Shown here in pieces: positions 48,691 through 57,852 of a stretch of DNA of 64,000 nt (within the stretch, counting starts at the first letter, position 1; every line of letters starts with the position of its first letter). The notes under the pieces are model-generated. The model was given only the letters and a program-made list of their open reading frames with translations. It made no database searches and was not told where the DNA came from. The DNA is taken from the NCBI GenBank assembly GCA_002841155.1, contig PHEH01000004.1, forward strand, positions 1 through 64,000. The letters run 5' to 3'. This stretch comes from Alphaproteobacteria bacterium HGW-Alphaproteobacteria-18. GTDB taxonomy: Bacteria; Pseudomonadota; Alphaproteobacteria; Caulobacterales; Hyphomonadaceae. Both the position numbers and the translations under genes were made by a program.

Positions 48691-49416
48691 ATGTCCGGCA
48701 TGCTCAAATCCGCGTTCGATAAAGAAGAAGACGGCGACGTCATCATCCGGGGAAAGCCGAGCCTGCGTCCCAAGGATGCGGCGACGCTGATCCTTGTGCG
48801 GCGCGACCAGGCCCAGCCGCGCGTGCTGATGGGCAAGCGCGCGGGCACCAACGCCTTCATGCCCGACAAATACGTGTTCCCCGGCGGGCGGGTAGACCCC
48901 CATGACGGCAAGGCGCTTGCCTGGCAGGAGCTGCGCCCCGATGTGGAGCACAAGCTGCGCCTGCTGTCGCGCCGCCTGCCCCGCTCGATGGCGCTGACCG
49001 CGATTCGCGAGCTGTTTGAGGAAACCGGCCTGATCATGGGCCGCTCGGCCGAAATGCCCGACACCTGCCCCATCGGCTGGGAAGATTTCCACAGGATGGA
49101 TATTGCGCCCGATCTTGCCCCGCTGACCTTCATCGGCCGGGCCGTCACCCCACCTTACCGCCCCCGGCGCTTTGATGCGCGCTTCTTCATGGCCGAGGCC
49201 GAGGAAGCCCTGATCGACGAGCGCCCCCCGGTGGACGGGGCGGAGCTGTCAGACCTGCAATGGGTGACGCTGGCGGACGCCATGAAGCTCGACCTGCCCT
49301 CGGTCACCCGGTTCATGCTGGAAGAGATCGGCGAGCGGTTGGCCAAACCGGCGGAGGATCACCGCCCACCCTATCTGCGCTGGACCCGTAGCGGGCATCA
49401 GACCGACCGTCTGTGA
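48691..49416 (+). CDS. NUDIX hydrolase
   Basis: VFPGGRVDPHDGKALAWQE...ALTAIRELFEETGLIMG. Confidence 0.88.
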   Translation: MSGMLKSAFDKEEDGDVIIRGKPSLRPKDAATLILVRRDQAQPRVLMGKRAGTNAFMPDKYVFPGGRVDPHDGKALAWQELRPDVEHKLRLLSRRLPRSMALTAIRELFEETGLIMGRSAEMPDTCPIGWEDFHRMDIAPDLAPLTFIGRAVTPPYRPRRFDARFFMAEAEEALIDERPPVDGAELSDLQWVTLADAMKLDLPSVTRFMLEEIGERLAKPAEDHRPPYLRWTRSGHQTDRL

Positions 49417-49424
49417 CCCGGCGG

Positions 49425-49470
49425 TGTCCCGCAACTGTCTCTGATTGTCCTGAAGTGTCCCGATTTGTCC
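49425..49470. repeat. five-unit TGTCC/T array, ~10-bp period
   Basis: TGTCY at 49425, 49436, 49446, 49456, 49466; reverse complement of the 33.9-kb GGACA array motif. Confidence 0.9.
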
Positions 49471-49563
49471 CGCGTATGACCGCCTCAGACCGCTTGACTT
49501 CCCCCGGCAGGCTCGTCAATAAGCGCGTTTTCCAGATTCACCCCTGATCAGAAGGGCCGCGAC

Positions 49564-49731
49564 ATGGCCAAACCCGCAACCATCAAAATCCGCCTCAATT
49601 CGACGGCTGATACCGGCTTTTTCTATGTGACGAAGAAGAACCCGCGCACGATGACCGAGAAAATGGTCCAGCGGAAGTATGATCCCGTCGCCAAGAAGCA
49701 CGTCGACTTCAAAGAAGGCAAGATCAAGTAA
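49564..49731 (+). CDS. rpmG: 50S ribosomal protein L33
   Basis: [55 protein letters not shown]. Confidence 0.97.
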   Translation: MAKPATIKIRLNSTADTGFFYVTKKNPRTMTEKMVQRKYDPVAKKHVDFKEGKIK

Positions 49732-49760
49732 GATCTCTGTCTCTATTGGATTTTTTTTGA

Positions 49761-49786
49761 AAACCCGCGCCTCACCGCGCGGGTTT
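49761..49786. terminator. rho-independent terminator between rpmG and MFS gene
   Basis: AAACCCGCGC-CTCACC-GCGCGGGTTT with T tract. Confidence 0.9.
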
Positions 49787-49799
49787 TTCGTATCCGGGA

Positions 49800-51026
49800 T
49801 CAGCGCTCCGGGCGCCCGTCATGCAGCTTGCGCGCATCCCGCAGCTTCGGGAACAGGAAGGCCGAAACCCCTGCGATACCAATCGCGGCGATTCCCCCGC
49901 CCACCACCGTCACCACCGGCCCCAGCGCCGCCGCCATGAATCCGGCCCGCGCCTCCCCCAGCTCATTCGACGCCCCCACAAAGATCGAGTTGACCGCATT
50001 CACGCGCCCCCTGACCTGATCCGGCGTCCAGACCTGCACCAGAATCTCGCGGATATAGACCGACACCATGTCAAACCCGCCAACGAGGATGAGCGCCAGG
50101 ATCGACACCCAGGCGAGGGTCGAGGCGCCAAACACCGCCGTGGCAAGCCCAAACAGGGCGACCGCCCCCAGCAGTATCCACCCGGCATAATCCCGGATCG
50201 GGAAAGCCGTGATGATCGCGATGGCGATGATCGCCCCCACACCCGGCGCCGCGCGCAGCAGGCCAAGCCCCAGCTCGCCGACATCCAGGATATCCCGCGC
50301 ATAAACCGGCATCAGGGCAATCGCCCCGCCCAGCAGCACGGCGAAGAGATCGAGCGTGATCGCGCCGAGGACGATCTTCTGCTTCCAGATATAGCTGAAG
50401 CCCCCGAGCAGGCTGGACAGGGTCGTAGGGGCCTTGTCGATCTGCTGGACGGGCTTGGGGATCGTCAGGATGAGCGTGGCGCCCACTGCAAAGAGGGCCG
50501 TGGCGGTGCCATAGGCAGCCACGGGCGAGAGGCCATAGAGCAGCCCGCCCGCCACCGGCCCGGCAATCGTCGCCAGCTGCCAGGACGAGCTGATCCAGCC
50601 AACCGCGTTGGGAAACACCTCCCGCGGCACCAGATTGACCGCCAGGCTGGTCGAGGCCGGACCATAGAAGGCGCGGGCGACACCAAACATCGTCAACACG
50701 CTCAGCACCAGCACCGGCGCGAACTGATCACTCGTGGCGAGGTAGAGGATCGCCCCCGCACAGGCCATCATGAGCAGCATGGCGCTGCCCATCACGAGGC
50801 GCCGGCCGATCCGGTCTGCGGTGTTACCGGTGACCACCACGAGGCAGAGCGCCGGGAGGAACTGGACTAGGCCAATCCAGCCGAGTAGCGCCGGATCGCG
50901 CGTCGCGTCATAGATCTGCCAACCGACCGCGACCGAGAGCACCTGCACCGAGAAAGAGGTGAAGAAACGCGATATGAAATAGCGGGTGTAGGACGAATAC
51001 CGGAACGCTTCGAAACGGTCAGACAT
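49800..51026 (-). CDS. MFS transporter
   Basis: Multiple TM segments; SVAVGWQIYDATRDPALLGWIGLVQFLPALCLVVVTGNTADRIGRR. Confidence 0.92.
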   Translation of the reverse strand: MSDRFEAFRYSSYTRYFISRFFTSFSVQVLSVAVGWQIYDATRDPALLGWIGLVQFLPALCLVVVTGNTADRIGRRLVMGSAMLLMMACAGAILYLATSDQFAPVLVLSVLTMFGVARAFYGPASTSLAVNLVPREVFPNAVGWISSSWQLATIAGPVAGGLLYGLSPVAAYGTATALFAVGATLILTIPKPVQQIDKAPTTLSSLLGGFSYIWKQKIVLGAITLDLFAVLLGGAIALMPVYARDILDVGELGLGLLRAAPGVGAIIAIAIITAFPIRDYAGWILLGAVALFGLATAVFGASTLAWVSILALILVGGFDMVSVYIREILVQVWTPDQVRGRVNAVNSIFVGASNELGEARAGFMAAALGPVVTVVGGGIAAIGIAGVSAFLFPKLRDARKLHDGRPER

Positions 51027-51087
51027 GAACGCGCAGGCTCCAGGGCAGCTGGTCAGCCGCTGTGAGCCCGCCGGGGCGCCAAGTCAA

Positions 51088-52455
51088 TCAGGCCGCGATG
51101 CTCTCGACGCGGTTCCGCCCGCCGGTCTTGGCCTGGTAGAGCGCGGTGTCGGCGCGGTGCATCAGATCGTCGCCCGTATCGCCTGCACCCTGGAGCGTGG
51201 AGACGCCGGCGCTGACCGTGATGCGCAGGCTGAGCGTGCCCCCAAGGGCCGGAAATTCCTCGGCTGCAACCGCCTTGCGGATACGCTCTGCGGCAGCGCA
51301 GGCCAGATCGCCCGGCGTGTTGGGCATCAGGACGACAAACTCTTCCCCGCCGGTGCGGCAGACAACATCCGTTGGCCGGACATTCGCCCGCAGGCGCTTG
51401 CCGATTTCCCGCAACACATCATCCCCGGCCTGGTGGCCATGGGTATCGTTGACGGCTTTGAAATGGTCGATGTCGGTCATCATCAGCGACAGGGGCTCAT
51501 TGCCGCGCACGGCGCGCTGCATGAACTGTTCGAGCTGGCCGTTCATATAGCGGCGATTGTGCAGGCCGGTGAGCTGGTCGATCACCGAGAGTTCAAGGCC
51601 CCGGTCCACCCGCTGGCGCAGGATGTCGATATACCGGGTACGGCGCGTCTGGGTGCGGATGCGGGCGGCCAGCTCCTGCCGGTCAATCGGGATTGTGATC
51701 ATGTCGCTTGCGCCGATCTCAAGGCCCTTGAGGGCGATGGCCCGGTCATGCGGATCGCAGATAAGGATCACCGAGATGGCCCGTGTGACCGGGTTCATCT
51801 TGAAATGCGCGATCATCTTCAAGGGATCAAAGCTGCGGGCAAACAGGGAAAGGATCAGGACATCGACCCGCTCGGCGGCGAGATCGCCCATGTCGCCGGC
51901 TTCCATAAGCGTGGTCGCCTTGTGGCCCTGCGCCCGCAGAAGATTGGCCAGCCGCCCGGAGGAGCGCGCATCATCGTCCACAATGAAGATGCGCGAAGGC
52001 CGGTCGATCTCGTCGCGGTTGAGCTCTTCCATTGCGCCGGAGCGGATGCCGCTCGCCTCACGCTGGCGCAATTCGGAGGCCACTGTGTTGTAGCGCATCA
52101 GGGCGGTGATGCGGGAGTTGAGCAGGAAGTCGTCCACCGGCTTGGTGAGGAAGTCCTCCGCGCCGGCGGCAAGACCTTTGACACGGTCTTCCATTTCGCT
52201 GAGGGCGGTGACCATGACAACGGGGATATAGGAGGTCGCCGGATCAGCCTTCAGCCGCTCGCAGACTTCATACCCGTCCATGCCCGGCATCATGACATCC
52301 AGCAGGATGATCTCGGGGTGTTCGCGCTGGGCGATTTCCAGCGCCTGGGCGCCATTCTCGGCCATCAGGACGGTGTGATACTGCGCCTCAAGCTTGGCCT
52401 GAAGCAAACGGCGGTTTGCCTCGATATCATCAACAACGAGAATGCGGGCAGTCAT
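51088..52455 (-). CDS. pleD: PleD-type response regulator diguanylate cyclase (REC-REC-GGDEF)
   Basis: ILVVDDIEANRRLLQAKLEAQ...LLDVMMPGMDGYEVCERLK...RPTDVVCRTGGEEFVVLMPNT (RxxD I-site, GGEEF). Confidence 0.95.
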   Translation of the reverse strand: MTARILVVDDIEANRRLLQAKLEAQYHTVLMAENGAQALEIAQREHPEIILLDVMMPGMDGYEVCERLKADPATSYIPVVMVTALSEMEDRVKGLAAGAEDFLTKPVDDFLLNSRITALMRYNTVASELRQREASGIRSGAMEELNRDEIDRPSRIFIVDDDARSSGRLANLLRAQGHKATTLMEAGDMGDLAAERVDVLILSLFARSFDPLKMIAHFKMNPVTRAISVILICDPHDRAIALKGLEIGASDMITIPIDRQELAARIRTQTRRTRYIDILRQRVDRGLELSVIDQLTGLHNRRYMNGQLEQFMQRAVRGNEPLSLMMTDIDHFKAVNDTHGHQAGDDVLREIGKRLRANVRPTDVVCRTGGEEFVVLMPNTPGDLACAAAERIRKAVAAEEFPALGGTLSLRITVSAGVSTLQGAGDTGDDLMHRADTALYQAKTGGRNRVESIAA

Positions 52456-52844
52456 GCCGCCGGTTCCTTGGGCATCAGCGCTTCGACGGCGCGGATGAAG
52501 GAGGCAATCTGGATGGGTTTGGAGAGATAGCCCTCACAGCCGGCTTCCCGCACGCGCTGCTCATCGGCGCGCATGGCAAAGGCAGTAACGGCGAGAACGG
52601 GAATATGGGCGACCTTTTTGTCGTCCTTCAGCCAGCGGGTGATGTCGAGGCCCGAGACTTCCGGGAGCTGGATATCCATGATGATGAGGTCGGGAAGCTC
52701 CTTGCGGGCAATTTCCACGGCTTTGGCCCCATCACGGCACTGGAAGGTCGTGAAGCCGTATGCGCCCAACAGGTCGCAAAAGAGGCGCATGTTGAGTTCA
52801 TTGTCCTCAACAACAAGCACCTTTCCGGATCGCTTCTTGACCAT
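52452..52844 (-). CDS. divK: cell-cycle response regulator DivK
   Basis: KVLVVEDNELNMRLFCDLLGAYGF...PDLIIMDIQLPEVSGLDITRWLK; operon with pleD. Confidence 0.95.
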   Translation of the reverse strand: MVKKRSGKVLVVEDNELNMRLFCDLLGAYGFTTFQCRDGAKAVEIARKELPDLIIMDIQLPEVSGLDITRWLKDDKKVAHIPVLAVTAFAMRADEQRVREAGCEGYLSKPIQIASFIRAVEALMPKEPAA

Positions 52845-52910
52845 CGATATCCGATTAGTTGACGATTCGCGCGGGCGTGGGTCCGCCAGCTTCAGCTATA
52901 CTGCAAATTA

Positions 52911-52925
52911 TTAACGCGCCTTTAC
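52911..52925. promoter_or_regulatory. candidate CtrA box in divK/dinB intergenic region
   Basis: TTAA-CGCGCCT-TTAC (TTAA-N7-TTAA with one mismatch). Confidence 0.5.
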
Positions 52926-52982
52926 GCTTGCCGCTGGGCAGGTTTGCGGCAAGCCCCGGAACATGGCAGGAACATATTCGCT

Positions 52983-54257
52983 ATGTCGAGTCTTTGCCGC
53001 GATTGCCAGTACAGGAGCGAGGCCGAACTCGCCGCCTGCCCCGCCTGTGGCAGCCGCAGGATCGTGTCTCACGGCGCCCTTTTCAACCTGGCAATCGCGC
53101 ATGTCGACTGTGACGCCTTCTACGCCTCGGTCGAAAAGCGAGACAATCCAACGCTCAAGGACAAGCCGCTGATCGTGGGCGGCGGCCAGCGCGGGGTGGT
53201 GACAACCTGCTGCTACATCGCCCGCCTCTATGGCGTGCGCTCGGCCATGCCGATGTTCAAGGCGCTGAAAGCCTGCCCGGACGCGGTCGTCGTGCCGCCC
53301 GACTTCCGGAAATACCGGGACGCGGCCAAAGCGATTCGCGCCGAAATGGACCATCTCACCCCCCTGGTGCAGCAGGTTTCGATTGATGAGGCCTATCTCG
53401 ACCTCGCCGGAACCGAGCGCCTGCACGGCGCCCCGCCCGCCGCGAGCCTTGCCCGATTGGCCCGGAATGTGGAGCGGGAGGTCGGCGTCACGGTCTCCGT
53501 TGGCCTCTCGGCCAACAAGTTCCTGGCCAAGACCGCCAGCGAACTCGACAAGCCGCGCGGCTTTGCCGTGCTCGCGCCGGAGGAGGCCGAGGCCTTTCTG
53601 GCGCCCCATCCGGTCGGCTTCCTGCACGGGGTGGGCCCCAAATTCGCCGAGTCACTCGGCAAGGACGGGTTCTACACCATCGAGGACATCCAGAAAGCGG
53701 ACCTCAAAAGCCTGATCCGGCGTTATGGCGAGACCGGCGACTGGCTGAAACGCTGCGCCCATGGCCGCGACAATCGCAAAGTGAACCCGCACGAGGACCG
53801 CAAATCGGTCTCCAGCGAGACGACCTTCTTTGAGGACACCGCCGACATCGGGATTCTTGAGGACCATCTCTGGCGCCTCAGCGTGAAAACCGCCGACCGG
53901 GCCAAGGCCGAAGGCGTTTCCGGCCGCGTGGTAACCCTGAAACTGAAGACGTCTGACTTCCACCCGCTGACGCGGCGCCTCTCCCTCACCGAGCCGACAC
54001 AGCTAGCCCAGGAAGTGTTCCGGGCCGCCCGGCCGCTCCTCCTGAAAGAGGTAACGGGCCGCGTGAAATACCGCCTGATCGGCGTGGGCCTGTCGGAGCT
54101 GTCCGATTTCCGCGCGGATAGGACAGACCTTATCGACCCCAAAGTGGCCAAGCGCGCGGCCGCCGAACGCGCGTCAGACCTTGCCCGGGCCAAGTTCGGC
54201 ACCGGCGCCGTCGTCACCGGCCGGGCGGCGAAATCTGTGAAGAAACGGGAGGGCTGA
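52983..54257 (+). CDS. dinB: DNA polymerase IV with N-terminal zinc-ribbon extension
   Basis: CRDCQYRSEAELAACPACGSR...IAHVDCDAFYASVEKRDNPTLKDKPLIVGGG...VSIDEAYLDL. Confidence 0.95.
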   Translation: MSSLCRDCQYRSEAELAACPACGSRRIVSHGALFNLAIAHVDCDAFYASVEKRDNPTLKDKPLIVGGGQRGVVTTCCYIARLYGVRSAMPMFKALKACPDAVVVPPDFRKYRDAAKAIRAEMDHLTPLVQQVSIDEAYLDLAGTERLHGAPPAASLARLARNVEREVGVTVSVGLSANKFLAKTASELDKPRGFAVLAPEEAEAFLAPHPVGFLHGVGPKFAESLGKDGFYTIEDIQKADLKSLIRRYGETGDWLKRCAHGRDNRKVNPHEDRKSVSSETTFFEDTADIGILEDHLWRLSVKTADRAKAEGVSGRVVTLKLKTSDFHPLTRRLSLTEPTQLAQEVFRAARPLLLKEVTGRVKYRLIGVGLSELSDFRADRTDLIDPKVAKRAAAERASDLARAKFGTGAVVTGRAAKSVKKREG

Positions 54258-54312
54258 CTCTGCCGCTGCGGCAGGTTAGGACGAGCCCGAACACTTTTGA
54301 GGAGCCTGCCCC

Positions 54313-54774
54313 ATGTCCACGCCCGAAGCCCGCCTTGACGCCCTTGGCATTGAACTGCCCGTGCCGATGAAACCGGTGGCCACCTATGTGCCTTTTGTCA
54401 TCACTGGCAACATGCTGTTCGTGTCCGGGCAGGTCTCGGCCACCGCAGAAGGCCGCATCCTCGGCCGCCTCGGCGAGAATATGGAACTTTCGGCCGGCCA
54501 GCAGGCCGCGCGCGTCTGCGGCATCAACCTCATCTCGCAGGCCAAGGCCGCCGTCGGCGAGCTCAGCCGCATCAAGCGCGTCGTGAAGCTGGGCGGTTTC
54601 GTCAATGCCGCGCCAAGCTTCATCGACATCCCGCAGGTCGTGAATGGCTGCTCGGACCTGATGGTGGAAGTATTCGGGCCGGAAGTCGGTGCGCATGCCC
54701 GCTCGGCCGTTGCCTGCCCCACCCTGCCGCTGGGCGTTGCGGTGGAAATTGACGCCATCTTCGAGATCGCCTGA
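54313..54774 (+). CDS. RidA family protein
   Basis: PVATYVPFVITGNMLFVSGQVS...PARSAVACPTLPLGVAVEIDAIFEIA-like RidA C-terminus. Confidence 0.9.
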   Translation: MSTPEARLDALGIELPVPMKPVATYVPFVITGNMLFVSGQVSATAEGRILGRLGENMELSAGQQAARVCGINLISQAKAAVGELSRIKRVVKLGGFVNAAPSFIDIPQVVNGCSDLMVEVFGPEVGAHARSAVACPTLPLGVAVEIDAIFEIA

Positions 54775-54782
54775 GGCATAAA

Positions 54783-55517
54783 ATGGCCCGCCGCTTTGCC
54801 CTGAAGGAATTCGCCTACGCCCATCGCGGGCTCTGGACGAAAGACGGCCTGCCGGAGAACTCTCTAGGTAGCTTCAGGGCGGCGGCGGATGCCGGGCTCG
54901 GCATCGAGTTTGACCTACGCCCCTCGGCCGATGGCGAGGTGATGGTGTTCCATGACGCGGGGCTGGCACGGATGACCGGCGCTGAGGGCGAGTTTGAGGC
55001 TTTGCCGGCCCGCAGACTTCAGGACCACCGCCTGAATGGCGGGGACGAGCCGGTCCCTTCCTTCGATGATCTCCTGTCCCTCTGGACGCAGGATCTTCCC
55101 ATGCTGGCGGAAATGAAGATCGATGGGGGCACCGATCCGGTCGCCTTTGCCAAAACAGTCGGCGCGCGGCTGCTCGAGTGGCCCGGCCTTGCCGCCGCCA
55201 TGAGCTTTTCCGACATCGCGGTGCGCGCGCTTCCCGAGGGATTGATGCGCGGCCAGCTGATCGCCCCAAGCGCGCAATATGGCGAAGCCTATTTCGACGC
55301 CTTCGCCGAGCGGGCGATGGCCGATGGCATCGATTACCTCGCCGTCCACTACACAGACGCCGCGCGCGCGGCGGCGGCCACCGCCGGCAAGGACATGCCC
55401 TTTGCCGTCTGGACGGTGCGGGCGCAGGCCGATCTCGCCGCCCTGGCGCCTTACCGTCCGGCGCTGATCTTTGAACACTTCAGTCCGGCGCTGGCGCTGG
55501 ACGCCTTCGCGCCCTAG
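54783..55517 (+). CDS. glycerophosphodiester phosphodiesterase family protein
   Basis: YAHRGLWTKDGLPENSLGSFRAAADAGLGIEFDLRPSADGEVMVFHD. Confidence 0.92.
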   Translation: MARRFALKEFAYAHRGLWTKDGLPENSLGSFRAAADAGLGIEFDLRPSADGEVMVFHDAGLARMTGAEGEFEALPARRLQDHRLNGGDEPVPSFDDLLSLWTQDLPMLAEMKIDGGTDPVAFAKTVGARLLEWPGLAAAMSFSDIAVRALPEGLMRGQLIAPSAQYGEAYFDAFAERAMADGIDYLAVHYTDAARAAAATAGKDMPFAVWTVRAQADLAALAPYRPALIFEHFSPALALDAFAP

Positions 55518-55528
55518 ATTTGAGGGTC

Positions 55529-56692
55529 ATGGACGCCGCCCTCCCCCAGATCAGCTCTGTCTCCACCCTCGCCGGCATTGATCCGGCCGAATGGAATGGC
55601 GTCGCCAATCCGCTGGGGCTGCCCTACGACCCGTTCCTGAGCTGGGAATTCCTCGAAGCCATGGAAAGCTCCGGCGCGGCCACGCCCCGGACCGGCTGGC
55701 GCGGCGCCCATATTCTGGTGCGCGATGGCAATGACCGCCTGCGCGCCGCCATGCCGATGTGGTTCAAATACCATTCGCGCGGCGAGTTCGTATTCGACCA
55801 GTCCTGGGCCGAGGCCTGGGAACGCGCCGGGGGAAGCTACTATCCCAAACTCCTCTGCGCCGTGCCGTTCACGCCGGTCACCGGCCGCCGCCGCCTCGTT
55901 GCGCCGGGGCCGGACGCGGAGATCTACCGCGCCGCCCTGCTCGACGGCGCCCTGCAACTGGCCGAGCAGACGGGGGTTTCCTCGCTCCACATCAACTTCA
56001 TCGAGGACGAAGAAGTTCCGCAGCTGGAAAAGACCGGCTTCCTGCCGCGCACAGACCAGCAGTTTCACTGGCGCAATGACGGGTACGGATCATTTGACGA
56101 TTTCCTCGCCAGCCTGTCCTCAGAAAAACGCAAGAACCTGCGCAAGGAACGCGCCAAGGCGCAGGCCGGCCTCACCTTCCGCCATGTGCAGGGCGAGGAG
56201 ATCACCGAAGACCATCTCGACATCTTCTTTGCCTTCTACATGGACACGGGCAACCGCAAATGGGGCTCGCCCTACCTGACCCGCAAGACCTTCTCGATCC
56301 TCCGGGAGCGGATGGCTAAGAATATCCTCTTTATCTTTGCCTGCGAGGGAGATGAGATTATCGCCGGCGCCATGAACCTTGTCGGCTCCGAAACGCTCTA
56401 TGGCCGCTATTGGGGCACGCTGGACGGGCGGCCGATGCTGCATTTCGAGACCTGCTATTACCAGGCCATCGACTACGCCATCGCGCACGGCCTCAAAACG
56501 GTGGAGGCCGGGGCGCAGGGCGGCCACAAGCTCGCCCGCGGCTACGCCCCCGTCCTCACCCGCTCGGCCCACTGGATTGCCCATCCGGGGTTTCGCGACG
56601 CTGTGGCTGATTACCTTGAGCGGGAACGGGCAGCGGTTGACGAAGATTTCGGCTACCTAAAAGAGAGAACCCCGTTTAAGAAAGGGGAATGA
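55529..56692 (+). CDS. GNAT/FemAB-like (peptidogalycan biosynthesis) family protein
   Basis: LPYDPFLSWEFLEAMESSGAATPRTGWRGAHILV...EDEEVPQLEKTGFLPRTDQQFHWRNDGYGSFDDFLASLSSEKRKNLRKER. Confidence 0.9.
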   Translation: MDAALPQISSVSTLAGIDPAEWNGVANPLGLPYDPFLSWEFLEAMESSGAATPRTGWRGAHILVRDGNDRLRAAMPMWFKYHSRGEFVFDQSWAEAWERAGGSYYPKLLCAVPFTPVTGRRRLVAPGPDAEIYRAALLDGALQLAEQTGVSSLHINFIEDEEVPQLEKTGFLPRTDQQFHWRNDGYGSFDDFLASLSSEKRKNLRKERAKAQAGLTFRHVQGEEITEDHLDIFFAFYMDTGNRKWGSPYLTRKTFSILRERMAKNILFIFACEGDEIIAGAMNLVGSETLYGRYWGTLDGRPMLHFETCYYQAIDYAIAHGLKTVEAGAQGGHKLARGYAPVLTRSAHWIAHPGFRDAVADYLERERAAVDEDFGYLKERTPFKKGE

Positions 56693-57252
56693 GCGGGGCA
56701 GTCACTATCAGACGATGCGCAAGCGCGGAGGAAGCGGCGATTGTGTGCGCCCTGCTGAATGATGCGGGCATTCCAGCCAGTCTGGAAAACTGGCATCATG
56801 CAATGATCGACTGGGGCGCGCTTCAGGCATTGGGCGGTGTCGGTGTTCTGGTGCCCGCCGGTCAGTTCGACGACGCGAGGCGGGCGATCATCGAATACGC
56901 CGAGAGCGCCGAAGACCGCCTTTCGGCCGAGTTCCCAAAACTGGAAGACTATCCGCTGAAACCAAAACGGCTTCGCTACTACATCCTTCTCGCCTACTAT
57001 ACCGGCTTGGCCTATCTGCCGCTGATCGTCATCCCTGCCCTGATCGCAGGAGGTCTCAGAGTGTCCGCCGATGCAAAAATCTACGGCTTTGACTGGTCAC
57101 TCATACCCTTGCACTTCAACTGGATAGATTGGCTGGCACTCGCGCTCGCGCAAATATTCGCCGCAGCTTACTTCCTTGTCCCTCTATCGGTTTTCGTGTT
57201 TCTTGCACGCCGGTTCCTGAATCAGAGAGCAAGGCAGAAGCAGAGCGCATGA
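56689..57252 (+). CDS. DUF2007-like N-terminus plus two-TM protein
   Basis: ALLNDAGIPASLENWHHAMIDWGALQALGGVGVLVPAGQFDDARRAI. Confidence 0.65.
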   Translation: MSGAVTIRRCASAEEAAIVCALLNDAGIPASLENWHHAMIDWGALQALGGVGVLVPAGQFDDARRAIIEYAESAEDRLSAEFPKLEDYPLKPKRLRYYILLAYYTGLAYLPLIVIPALIAGGLRVSADAKIYGFDWSLIPLHFNWIDWLALALAQIFAAAYFLVPLSVFVFLARRFLNQRARQKQSA

Positions 57253-57683
57253 CCCTTCACGCAGCCTACGACCCCGACAACATCTTTGCCAAAATCCTGC
57301 GCGGCGACATGCCGTGTCTGAAGGTCTTCGAAGATGACGTCGCCCTCGCCTTCATGGATGTGTTTCCCCAAAGCGAAGGTCACACGCTGGTGATCCCCAA
57401 GGGTATCCAGGCCCGCAATTTTCTCGACATGCCGCCCGATTATCTCGGCAGCTATATGCTGCGCGTGCAGCGGGTGGCCAAGGCGGTAGAATGGGGCCTG
57501 AAGCCGGACGGGCTGCGCGTCATTCAGTTCAACGGCGCGCCGGCCGGGCAGACGGTGTTCCATCTGCACTTTCACATCATCCCGGTGTGGGAAGGAAAGG
57601 AACTCGGCCGTCACGGCGCCGGCACGATGGCAAAACCGGAAGAGCTGGAACCGATTGCAGTAAAGATCCGCGCGGCGATTTGA
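57249..57683 (+). CDS. HIT family protein
   Basis: IFAKILRGDMPCLKVFEDD...TVFHLHFHIIPVW (HxHxH). Confidence 0.95.
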   Translation: MTLHAAYDPDNIFAKILRGDMPCLKVFEDDVALAFMDVFPQSEGHTLVIPKGIQARNFLDMPPDYLGSYMLRVQRVAKAVEWGLKPDGLRVIQFNGAPAGQTVFHLHFHIIPVWEGKELGRHGAGTMAKPEELEPIAVKIRAAI

Positions 57684-57701
57684 GGGAAGTTCAGGCCTCG
57701 C

Positions 57702-57840
57702 CTTCATCCTCCCCTGCGAAGCGGAGGAGGTGGCAGACGGCGTTCGCCGGCTGACGGAGGGGGCCTGCAACGGCGAAGTTTCCCCCTCCGCCCCTGCGGG
57801 GCACCTCCCCCGCTTCGCAGGGGAGGATAGAGTTGCGCCC
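57702..57840. repeat. REP/BIME-like composite repeat (order A-B)
   Basis: TCCTCCCCTGCGAAGCGG...GACGGAGGGGG then TTTCCCCCTCCGCCCCTGCGGGGCACCTCCCCCGCTTCGCAGGGGAGGAT. Confidence 0.8.
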
Positions 57841-57852
57841 GGCGAAGCCGGA

